A stretch of 64,000 nt of DNA from Aminobacter aganoensis (GTDB lineage: Bacteria; Pseudomonadota; Alphaproteobacteria; Rhizobiales; Rhizobiaceae), in contig NZ_JACHOU010000007.1 of the NCBI RefSeq assembly GCF_014206975.1, forward strand, positions 124,001-188,000, written 5' to 3'. The position numbers and the translations under genes are program-made. Position 1 is the first letter of the stretch; each line of letters starts with the position of its first letter. The notes under the pieces were generated by a model that searched no databases, was not told the origin of the DNA, and worked only from the letters and a program-made list of their open reading frames with translations. Positions 55,346 to 64,000 of this stretch are shown in pieces.

Positions 55346-55937
55346 CGATGGCCCCGAGCTCGCGCAGTTGCTGGAGAACAGGCAAGAGCGGAAGGCCGAC
55401 GATGGTGAAATGGTCGCCTTCGACCTTGTCGAACAGCTGGATGCCTTCACCTTCGATCTGGTAGGCGCCGACGCTCGACAACGCCTTCTTGTCGACGCGG
55501 GCGAGGTGGCGGCCGATGAAGGCCGGGTCGAGCTGGCGCATGGTCAGCGACGCGATCGCTACATGACGCCAGATCGTTTCGCCGTCGCGCACCAGAACCA
55601 CGGCACTGTTGAGCTGATGCGTCCGGCCGGAAAGCCTGAGCAGGTGGCGGCGCGCGCCTTCCATGTCGGCCGGCTTGTGGAACACCTCGTCACCCAGCGA
55701 CAAAGTCTGGTCGCAGCCAAGCACCAGCCGACCGGGATGCTCCTCGCTGACGGCGACCGCCTTGGCTTCGGCGAGCACCAGGGCCACTTCCTCGGGTGTC
55801 GCGCCGCTTTCGGCCAGCGGCGCCTCGAGGGCACGCTCGTCGAGATCGGCCGGAATGGCATCGACAGCCACGCCGGCTTGTTCCAGCATGGCTTTGCGAA
55901 ACGGGCTTCCGGAAGCAAGGATGAGTTTTTCGGTCAC
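55338..55937 (-). CDS. maf: Maf-like nucleotide pyrophosphatase
   Basis: The 199-residue protein begins with the Maf signature [20 protein letters not shown] and has [17 protein letters not shown]. Maf proteins hydrolyse non-canonical or modified NTPs (7-methyl-GTP, dTTP, UTP by subfamily) and affect septum formation in some bacteria. I chose the GTG at 55937; upstream codons to 56072 look non-coding. It is 53 bp after ppsR. Confidence 0.94.
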   Translation of the reverse strand: MTEKLILASGSPFRKAMLEQAGVAVDAIPADLDERALEAPLAESGATPEEVALVLAEAKAVAVSEEHPGRLVLGCDQTLSLGDEVFHKPADMEGARRHLLRLSGRTHQLNSAVVLVRDGETIWRHVAIASLTMRQLDPAFIGRHLARVDKKALSSVGAYQIEGEGIQLFDKVEGDHFTIVGLPLLPVLQQLRELGAIDG

Positions 55938-55990
55938 TGTACTTTGCCTGAAATCGAACCGCGCTCGCGGAGATGATGGGTGCCCGGGTC

Positions 55991-56812
55991 CTAGCGGCTC
56001 TTGTTGCGCAGGGCAACGATTGCGGCTGCCGTTTCCTCGATCGAGCGGCGGCTGACGTCGATCATCGGCCAATTGTGCCTGGTGCAGATCTTACGGGCAT
56101 AGGCCAGTTCCTCAGTGATCGAGGCGCGGTCTATGTATTCCTGGGCGTCGAAGGCCATGGTCGTGCCGAGAATGCGGTTCTGGCGCACATGCGAAATGCG
56201 CTCGGCGGTGGCGATCAGCCCGACGACCAGGGGTTTTTCGGCCTTGACCAGGCTGTCGGGCACCGGGACGCCGAGCACGATCGGGATGTTGGCAGTCTTG
56301 ATGCCGCGGTTGGCGAGATAGATGCTGGTCGGCGTCTTCGATGTCCTCGAAATGCCGATCAGCACCACGTCGGCCTGTTCCATGTCCGTCGGCAGCTGGC
56401 CGTCGTCATGTTCCATGGTGAAGTTGAGCGCGTCGATGCGGCGGAAATATTCAGCGTCGAGCACGTGCTGGGCGCCGACACGTCGGCCGGCCGGCGCACC
56501 GAGATAGGACTGGAACACCGACAGCACCGGTTCGAGGACGGAGACACATGGCAGGCCCATAGCCGCGCAACGGCTGTCGATGATGCCGGCAAGGTGCTGG
56601 TCGACGACGGTGTAGAGCACGATGCCCGGCTCCTCGTCGATGTCGTCGAAGACCTTCATCAGCTGCTTCTCTGTGCGGATCAGCGGGTAGATGTGCTCGA
56701 TCGCGCGCGCGTCCTTGTATTGCGCCGAAGCCGCGCGCCCCGCCGCCAGAAGCGTCTCGCCGGTGGCGTCTGAGATCAGGTGCAGATGGAAGAAGCTTTG
56801 CGGTTTGTTCAC
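55991..56812 (-). CDS. ppsR: Pyruvate, phosphate dikinase / PEP synthase regulatory protein (DUF299)
   Basis: The 273-residue bifunctional kinase/pyrophosphorylase starts with GTG at 56812 ([21 protein letters not shown]). The nucleotide loop is [24 protein letters not shown] and the C-terminus has [12 protein letters not shown]. It switches dikinase on and off by threonine phosphorylation. It is the gene (RP001-type) that borders the chromosome origin in Caulobacter and other alphaproteobacteria, and is divergent from hemE across the candidate oriC here. Confidence 0.95.
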   Translation of the reverse strand: MNKPQSFFHLHLISDATGETLLAAGRAASAQYKDARAIEHIYPLIRTEKQLMKVFDDIDEEPGIVLYTVVDQHLAGIIDSRCAAMGLPCVSVLEPVLSVFQSYLGAPAGRRVGAQHVLDAEYFRRIDALNFTMEHDDGQLPTDMEQADVVLIGISRTSKTPTSIYLANRGIKTANIPIVLGVPVPDSLVKAEKPLVVGLIATAERISHVRQNRILGTTMAFDAQEYIDRASITEELAYARKICTRHNWPMIDVSRRSIEETAAAIVALRNKSR

Positions 56813-57212
56813 AGTGGTCGCCTGGGTCTGTGGTCAAATGTGGATAAACGGGCGGTTCGGCTCGAAGCGGCCGGCGCGACTGTATCAGATGCCGACTTGT
56901 CCACAATTCGCCTCGCTGTCTGTTTCGCTTTCGTGGCGGGGAGTATTGCGGGGATAGTTTTTCGGTCCCCGGCCATCCACAGAATCAATCCGTTCCATCG
57001 GGTTGGCTAGATTCCTGATTCAAATCGACGAATCCGCTTGCTGCCCGGAGTTTTCCACGCTGGCGAAAACGGCCGCGCGTCACTATGACAAGTGGATATC
57101 TCGGGCCGCCTATGGACAGGTCGGAATTCTCGATTCCAACAGACTCTAAGAATTAGAAGAATCCTTCGATATAAATTTTTGTTTATAGAAGGCTCAAGGA
57201 AAGGCAGACCTG
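56813..57212. other. oriC: Probable chromosomal replication origin (oriC) between ppsR and hemE
   Basis: The 400-bp gap has a perfect DnaA box TGTGGATAA (56839-56847, reverse of TTATCCACA), a near box TTGTCCACA (56897-56905), and weaker ones CCATCCACA (56973-56981), TTTTCCACG (57051-57059) and AGTGGATAT (57091-57099). Seven GANTC sites (CcrM methylation motif) occur in 182 bp: 56982, 57010, 57017, 57030, 57132, 57142, 57159. An AT-rich stretch, 57141-57190 (24% GC by hand), would serve as unwinding element. No CtrA TTAA-N7-TTAA site is seen. The ppsR-oriC-hemE context matches the Caulobacter origin. Confidence 0.82.
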
Positions 57213-58247
57213 ATGCCCGTCAAGCGCACAGTTCTCGAAGTGCTGAAAGGTCAGAGCCAGGCGGTTCCGCCGCTCTGGATGATGCGACAGGCCGGCCGCT
57301 ATCTCCCTGAGTATCGCGAAGCCAGAAAGAAGGCCGGGAGCTTTCTCGACCTCTGCTACAATCCCGACTTCGCCGTCGAGGTGACGCTGCAGCCGATCCG
57401 GCGTTTCGACTTCGACGCTTCGATCCTGTTCTCCGACATCCTGGTGGTTCCACATGCGCTCGGCCGCGATCTTCGCTTCGAAGAGGGGCGGGGGCCGCTG
57501 ATGACGCCGATCACGGCGGGCGAAGTTGCTGCGCTGGACGGCGAAAAGTTTCACGTGAATCTCGAACCGGTCTATGAAACCGTGCGTCGCCTGCGCCGCG
57601 AATTGCCCGAGAAGACGACGCTGATCGGCTTCTGCGGAGCGCCCTGGACGGTTGCCACCTATATGATCGCTGGGCATGGCACGCCGGACCAGGCACCGGC
57701 GCGGCTGTTCGCCTATCGCGAGCCGGAAGCCATGGCGAAGCTGCTGTCGATTCTCGCCGACAATTCGGCTGCTTATCTCATCCGCCAGATCGAGGCGGGT
57801 GCCGATGTCGTGCAGATTTTCGATTCCTGGTCGGGCGTGCTCGACGAGGCGACGTTTGAGGCCTGTTGCGTCAAGCCGGTCGCCGAAATCGTGCGCAAGG
57901 TTCGTGCCGTCCATCCCGAGGTTCCGATCATCGGGTTTCCCAAGGGAGCGGGCACCCAGCTCGACAGCTACAGGCAGCGCACAGGCGTTACCGGCCTCGG
58001 CCTCGACTGGACGGTGCCGCTGTCCCAGGCACAGCGCTTGCAGGCCAATGGAGCCGTACAGGGCAATCTCGACCCGCTCAGGCTCGTCGTCGGCGGCAAG
58101 GCCCTCGAAGACGGCGTGGATGCCATCCTGAAGACGCTTGGAAATGGTCCGCTGATCTTTAATCTCGGCCACGGCATCACCCCGGAAACGCCGGTAGCGC
58201 ATGTCGAGGCCATGGTCCGCCAGGTGCGAAAGGCAACCCAGCAATGA
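57213..58247 (+). CDS. hemE: Uroporphyrinogen decarboxylase
   Basis: The 344-residue enzyme makes coproporphyrinogen III in haem synthesis. The start contains [18 protein letters not shown], with the conserved R-Q-A-G-R-Y, and [17 protein letters not shown] carries the catalytic Asp. It lies directly right of the candidate origin and overlaps hemJ by 4 bp. A parS-like site is inside the gene at 57548-57561. Confidence 0.97.
   Translation: MPVKRTVLEVLKGQSQAVPPLWMMRQAGRYLPEYREARKKAGSFLDLCYNPDFAVEVTLQPIRRFDFDASILFSDILVVPHALGRDLRFEEGRGPLMTPITAGEVAALDGEKFHVNLEPVYETVRRLRRELPEKTTLIGFCGAPWTVATYMIAGHGTPDQAPARLFAYREPEAMAKLLSILADNSAAYLIRQIEAGADVVQIFDSWSGVLDEATFEACCVKPVAEIVRKVRAVHPEVPIIGFPKGAGTQLDSYRQRTGVTGLGLDWTVPLSQAQRLQANGAVQGNLDPLRLVVGGKALEDGVDAILKTLGNGPLIFNLGHGITPETPVAHVEAMVRQVRKATQQ
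57548..57561. other. parS-like site inside hemE
   Basis: GTTTCACGTGAATC is the same 14-mer as in hisH (42178-42193) and the reverse complement of the two GATTCACGTGAAAC sites after mnmE. It differs from the palindromic core GTTTCACGTGAAAC at one base. It encodes part of EKFHVNLE. Confidence 0.7.
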
Positions 58248-58783
58248 GCAGCAATGCACAACAGGCATCGAGCGGTGCGACAGCGGCCAAGCGCGCCGTG
58301 ATCTCGATCGTGGTCCTGGCCGCGCTGACGGCGCTGCTGTTCCTGGCCGCGCCAGACGGGTTCTACCTCTGGGCGAAGGCCATCCACGTCATTGCCGTGA
58401 TCTCCTGGATGGCCGGCATGCTCTATCTGCCGCGGCTGTTCGTCTATCACGCCGAGGCCGAGAAGGGCTCGGTGCAGTCCGAAACGTTCAAGGTGATGGA
58501 GCGCCGGTTGCTGCGCGCCATCATCAATCCGGCGATGATCGTCACCTGGGTGTTCGGCCTGTGGCTGGCCTGGAAGGGATTTGATTTCAGCGGTGGCTGG
58601 CTGCACGCCAAGCTGACGGCCGTGCTGCTGCTATCAGGTGTCCACGGCTATCTTTCGGCGTCTGTCCGGCGATTTGCCGAGGACCGCAACGAAAAGCCGT
58701 CGCGCCATTGGCGCATCGTCAACGAGATCCCGACGGTGCTGATGGTCGTCATCGTCATCCTGGTGGTTGTAAAGCCCTTCTGA
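58244..58783 (+). CDS. hemJ: Protoporphyrinogen oxidase HemJ
   Basis: The 179-residue membrane protein has four or five helices. HemJ marks are [33 protein letters not shown] with the conserved His, and [20 protein letters not shown] with the second His. The protein contains b-type haem in studied relatives and replaces HemG/HemY. It directly follows hemE by overlap, forming a haem pair. rho is 163 bp further. Confidence 0.93.
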   Translation: MSSNAQQASSGATAAKRAVISIVVLAALTALLFLAAPDGFYLWAKAIHVIAVISWMAGMLYLPRLFVYHAEAEKGSVQSETFKVMERRLLRAIINPAMIVTWVFGLWLAWKGFDFSGGWLHAKLTAVLLLSGVHGYLSASVRRFAEDRNEKPSRHWRIVNEIPTVLMVVIVILVVVKPF

Positions 58784-58946
58784 AGACCTTAAATTTGCTT
58801 GAGTGCGCCTTGCTCTTTCGTTTCGGGAGAGCTAAAAGGCTGTTCTTCCTTCCCGCCATGCGCCGCCCCATATTCATTCCCTGGCCGCGCTCGGCGCTTA
58901 TCGCAAAATGCCGATAGCCAATCCTCTCCACGCTCAGAGTCCGTCC

Positions 58947-60212
58947 ATGCAGGAAACCAAACTCGCCGAATTCAAGAACAAGAAGCCGCCGGAGCTGATC
59001 GCTTACGCCGAATCGCTCGAGGTCGAAAACGCCAGCGTCATGCGCAAGCAGGAGCTGATGTTTGCGATCCTCAAGAAGCTGGCCGGCCAGGACATCGAGA
59101 TCATCGGTGACGGCGTCGTCGAAGTGCTGCAGGATGGCTTCGGCTTCCTGCGCTCGGCCAACGCCAATTATCTGCCGGGTCCGGACGACATCTACATTTC
59201 ACCTTCGCAGATCCGTAGGTTTTCGCTGAAGACCGGCGATACCGTCGAGGGCCCGATCCGCAGCCCCAAGGAAGGCGAGCGCTATTTCGCCCTGCTGAAG
59301 GTCAACACGATCAATTTCGACGATCCCGAAAAGATCCGTCACAAGATCCACTTCGACAATCTGACGCCGCTGTACCCGACGTCGCGTCTCAAGATGGAAG
59401 TCGAAAACCCGACGACCAAGGACATTTCGCCCCGCGTCATCGACCTGGTGGCGCCACTCGGCAAGGGCCAGCGCGCGCTCATCGTGGCACAGCCGCGCAC
59501 CGGCAAGACCGTGCTGCTGCAGAACATCGCGCACTCGATCACCACCAACCACCCCGAATGCTACCTGATCGTGCTCCTGATCGACGAGCGTCCGGAAGAA
59601 GTGACCGATATGCAGCGCTCGGTGAAGGGCGAGGTCGTGTCGTCGACCTTCGACGAACCGGCCGTTCGCCACGTCCAGGTTGCTGAAATGGTCATCGAGA
59701 AGGCCAAGCGTCTGGTCGAACACGGCCGCGACGTCGTCATCCTGCTCGATTCGATCACCCGGCTCGGCCGTGCCTACAACACCGTCGTGCCGTCATCCGG
59801 CAAGGTGCTGACCGGCGGTGTCGACGCAAACGCGCTGCAGCGCCCGAAGCGCTTCTTCGGTGCCGCCCGTAATATCGAAGAGGGCGGCTCCCTGACGATC
59901 ATCGCTACCGCGCTGATCGATACCGGAAGCCGCATGGACGAAGTCATTTTCGAAGAGTTCAAGGGCACCGGCAACTCGGAGATCGTGCTCGACCGCAAGG
60001 TTGCCGACAAGCGTATCTACCCGGCGATGGACATCCTCAAGTCCGGTACCCGCAAGGAAGACCTGCTCGTCCAGCGCCAGGACCTGCAGAAGATCTTCGT
60101 GCTGCGTCGTATTCTCGCGCCGATGGGCACGACCGATGCGATCGAGTTCCTGATCGACAAGCTCAAGCAGACCAAGACCAACGCCGATTTCTTCGATTCG
60201 ATGAACACCTGA
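58947..60212 (+). CDS. rho: Transcription termination factor Rho
   Basis: The 421-residue hexameric helicase starts at the ATG at 58947 ([17 protein letters not shown]), the standard length; a start at 58908 would add 13 residues. RNA-binding domain (about 50-120) is followed by the P-loop [18 protein letters not shown] and Walker [17 protein letters not shown]. The 163-bp leader is a likely place for self-attenuation. Its own downstream terminator is intrinsic and lies inside the convergent yyaL gene. Confidence 0.98.
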   Translation: MQETKLAEFKNKKPPELIAYAESLEVENASVMRKQELMFAILKKLAGQDIEIIGDGVVEVLQDGFGFLRSANANYLPGPDDIYISPSQIRRFSLKTGDTVEGPIRSPKEGERYFALLKVNTINFDDPEKIRHKIHFDNLTPLYPTSRLKMEVENPTTKDISPRVIDLVAPLGKGQRALIVAQPRTGKTVLLQNIAHSITTNHPECYLIVLLIDERPEEVTDMQRSVKGEVVSSTFDEPAVRHVQVAEMVIEKAKRLVEHGRDVVILLDSITRLGRAYNTVVPSSGKVLTGGVDANALQRPKRFFGAARNIEEGGSLTIIATALIDTGSRMDEVIFEEFKGTGNSEIVLDRKVADKRIYPAMDILKSGTRKEDLLVQRQDLQKIFVLRRILAPMGTTDAIEFLIDKLKQTKTNADFFDSMNT

Positions 60213-60217
60213 GGTGT

Positions 60218-62236
<2,019 letters not shown>

Positions 62237-62298
62237 GCGCGATCGGTCCGAAAAATGATAATGGGGTTCAACCTAGGGCGCTTCCGAGAGACCGGCAA

Positions 62299-63618
62299 AT
62301 GCTATTCACCGATTCCATTGCCGCACTTTCCAGCGGCCACCTGCCGTCTGGCGTGGCGATCATTCGCATTTCAGGGCCTCATGTTCGATTCGCTCTCGAA
62401 ACGATCTGCGGTTCCCTGCCGCAACCGCGCTTGGCCCATTACGGCGCCCTGCATGCGTCAGATGGCAGGGTGATCGACAAGGCCCTGACCTTGTTTTTCC
62501 CCGGACCGAACAGTTTCACCGGCGAGGACTGCGGTGAATTCCAGGTGCATGGTGGCCGGGCGGTCGTGGCGACGTTGCTGGCGGAGATCTCCGGATTGCC
62601 GGGATTTCGGCAGGCGGAGGCGGGCGAATTCACAAAACGGGCCTTCCTCAATGGCAAGATCGATCTGCTCGAGGCGGAAGCGCTTGCCGACCTCGTCAAT
62701 GCGGAGACGGAGGCGCAACGCCAGTTCGCCGTGATGAATTCCGGAGGGGCGCAGAGCGAGTTTTATCTCGGCTGGCGCCGGCGCCTGATCCATGCGCGGG
62801 CGATGATCGAGGCCGAAATGGATTTCGCCGACGAGGGAGACGTGCCGGGATCGGTATCGACACAGGTCTGGCGCGACGTAAAGTTGCTGATCGAAGAGAT
62901 GAACCGTCATGCCGACGGTTACGGCAAGGCCGAGATGATCCGAGACGGGTTTGACGTCGTCATCCTGGGCGCGCCGAACGCCGGCAAATCGAGCTTGCTC
63001 AATGCGCTGGTGCGGCGTGAGGCAGCCATCGTTACCGACGAGCCGGGAACCACGCGCGATCTCGTCGAGGCGGTGCTCGATCTCGATGGCATGAAGGTGC
63101 GCATCACCGACACTGCCGGTCTGCGCGAGCCGACCGGCAAGGTCGAAGCGATAGGTATCGAGCGGGCCAGGGAGCGGGCGAAAGGTGCCGATCTTATCGT
63201 ATTGCTGGAGGACATGACGTCGCCTGTTGCCGTACTCGACATACCTGCGGGCATACGCAATCTGAGAATAGGGAATAAGCTGGACTTGTCGGCCTCCCCG
63301 GAAGACGGTCGGTATGCGGCGTCTATCTCCACCAAATCCGGCGAAGGACTCGACAGGCTTCTCGATATGATCAGCGCCATGGCTGGCGAGGCCATCGGGC
63401 AACGCGGCGATGTTCTGCCCTCGCGCCTGAGGCATGTCGAGTTGCTGCAACAAGCGTCGGGGTACCTGGAGTTGGCGTTGTCCACGCAAGATTTGGTACT
63501 GGAACTGAAGGCCGAGAATCTGCGGCTGGCCAGTGATCGAATCGGCAAATTGTCCGGTGCGGTCGACGTAGAAGACCTGCTGGACGTGATTTTCTCGCAA
63601 TTCTGCATCGGCAAGTGA
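62299..63618 (+). CDS. mnmE: tRNA modification GTPase MnmE
   Basis: The 439-residue protein has the N-terminal formyl-THF domain (FTDSIAALSSGHLPSGVAIIRISG), a helical domain, and the G domain: G1 LGAPNAGKSSLLNALV, switch DEPGTTRD, G3 DTAG. It ends in FCIGK, with the C-x-G-K motif. With MnmG it installs the 5-carboxymethylaminomethyl group on wobble U34. Its stop codon is part of a parS-like site. mnmG follows. Confidence 0.97.
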   Translation: MLFTDSIAALSSGHLPSGVAIIRISGPHVRFALETICGSLPQPRLAHYGALHASDGRVIDKALTLFFPGPNSFTGEDCGEFQVHGGRAVVATLLAEISGLPGFRQAEAGEFTKRAFLNGKIDLLEAEALADLVNAETEAQRQFAVMNSGGAQSEFYLGWRRRLIHARAMIEAEMDFADEGDVPGSVSTQVWRDVKLLIEEMNRHADGYGKAEMIRDGFDVVILGAPNAGKSSLLNALVRREAAIVTDEPGTTRDLVEAVLDLDGMKVRITDTAGLREPTGKVEAIGIERARERAKGADLIVLLEDMTSPVAVLDIPAGIRNLRIGNKLDLSASPEDGRYAASISTKSGEGLDRLLDMISAMAGEAIGQRGDVLPSRLRHVELLQQASGYLELALSTQDLVLELKAENLRLASDRIGKLSGAVDVEDLLDVIFSQFCIGK

Positions 63619-63631
63619 TTCACGTGAAACA
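63616..63631. other. parS-like site 1, overlapping the mnmE stop codon
   Basis: TGATTCACGTGAAACA: its first three bases are the mnmE stop TGA. One base differs from TGTTTCACGTGAAACA, the ParB-binding consensus. Site of ParB loading near the origin. Confidence 0.85.
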
Positions 63632-63650
63632 TTTCAGCGGTGGACAGTGC

Positions 63651-63666
63651 TGATTCACGTGAAACA
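63651..63666. other. parS-like site 2 between mnmE and mnmG
   Basis: TGATTCACGTGAAACA, identical to site 1, starting 35 bp later. Together with sites 1 and 3 it forms a cluster of three ParB sites in 98 bp. Confidence 0.88.
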
Positions 63667-63697
63667 TCGACGTTGACTCCCGTTCGCGCGGTCAGGT

Positions 63698-63713
63698 TGT
63701 TTCACGTGAAACC
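63698..63713. other. parS site 3 between mnmE and mnmG
   Basis: TGTTTCACGTGAAACC contains the full 14-bp palindrome GTTTCACGTGAAAC, a canonical parS core. In rhizobia parA and parB lie downstream of mnmG and rsmG, just beyond the window, which would place their targets here. Confidence 0.92.
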
Positions 63714-63788
63714 ACCACTCCAGCGATTCTCTTGACATAGGGCGGAGATGGGGACATCTGTCTCGGCAAATGTTTCCTGGAGACCCTG

Positions 63789-64000
63789 ATGCGTGAAAGC
63801 TACGACGTCGTCGTGGTGGGCGGAGGCCATGCCGGCTGCGAAGCTGCGTCAGCGGCCGCGCGCTCCGGCGCCAACACCGCACTCGTGACCATTCGCCGCG
63901 ACACCATTGGCACCATGTCGTGCAATCCCGCCATCGGCGGATTGGGCAAGGGCCATCTTGTCCGCGAGATCGACGCCATGGATGGGCTCATGGGCCGGGT
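63789..64000 (+). CDS. mnmG: tRNA uridine-5-carboxymethylaminomethyl modification enzyme MnmG (5' part)
   Basis: About 70 residues are visible from the ATG at 63789: [27 protein letters not shown] with the FAD-binding G-x-G-x-x-G, followed by [23 protein letters not shown], the GidA signature. It is the FAD partner of MnmE. The gene runs off the window end. The upstream gap holds three parS sites and a TTGACA at 63732-63737 that may be a -35 element. Confidence 0.95.
   Translation, partial: MRESYDVVVVGGGHAGCEAASAAARSGANTALVTIRRDTIGTMSCNPAIGGLGKGHLVREIDAMDGLMGR

Noticed and set aside
63262-63282. GAATAGGGAATA-like units in mnmE, similar to the heptamers before trpF
   Set aside because: Only two imperfect units in conserved coding sequence; chance match.

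Overview
The window is a 64-kb piece of a GC-rich alphaproteobacterial chromosome. Gene content and order (chvI-chvG-hprK-EIIA-HPr, divL-tsaE/amgK-murU-addB-addA-trxA, hisB-hisH-hisA-hisF-hisE-coaA, ppsR-oriC-hemE-hemJ-rho, mnmE-mnmG) and the intergenic palindromic repeats point to the Rhizobiales, most like Mesorhizobium/Aminobacter (inference; no database was searched). It is almost all core genome. I see no insertion sequence, prophage, CRISPR array, tRNA or rRNA.

Layout. 1-8.4 kb (minus strand): infC, a methyltransferase-like membrane protein, rpmI, rplT, pheS, an ASCH-domain gene, pheT, cytochrome b561, YceI and a cut-off Gfo/Idh/MocA oxidoreductase. 8.6-17.6 kb (plus): alpha/beta hydrolase, BenE transporter, DUF2852 protein, YgjP-type metalloprotease, then trpF-trpB-(unknown AT-rich gene)-trpA-accD-folC. 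17.6-35 kb (minus): chvI-chvG-hprK-EIIA-HPr, ahcY, then divL-tsaE/amgK-murU-addB-addA-trxA. 35.4-38.9 kb (plus): pckA, arfB, kbp, alkB. 38.9-43.7 kb (minus): hisB, a DUF2628 gene, hisH, hisA, hisF, hisE and coaA. 43.9-49 kb (plus): hslV, three small genes, hslU, a DUF1402 protein. 49-51.8 kb (minus): timA-mltA-smr-HTH. 52-53.1 kb (plus): fxsA, secB. 53.1-56.8 kb (minus): ppsR, maf, aroE, coaE, dnaQ. 56.8-57.2 kb: a probable chromosomal replication origin. 57.2-64 kb: hemE, hemJ, rho, yyaL (minus), mnmE, and the start of mnmG.

Themes. The right part looks like the chromosome's replication and segregation centre. A DnaA-box/GANTC-rich, AT-rich gap lies between ppsR and hemE. Five parS-like sites occur: three between mnmE and mnmG, one inside hemE and one inside hisH. 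Four of the five are the same 14-mer. Cell-cycle control is represented by DivL, whose phospho-acceptor histidine is replaced by tyrosine. Envelope and metabolic sensing is represented by ChvG/ChvI next to the PTS proteins HprK, EIIA and HPr. Peptidoglycan recycling is represented by AmgK (fused to TsaE), MurU and MltA.

The most unusual small-scale features are: a 36-codon ORF between hisA and hisF that is a diverged partial duplicate of the hisF 5' end, coupled on both sides by overlapping stop/start codons; an unrecognised AT-rich gene coupled between trpB and trpA; an inverted array of heptamers before trpF; an AccD that lacks all four zinc-ribbon cysteines; and an infC with an AUU start codon.
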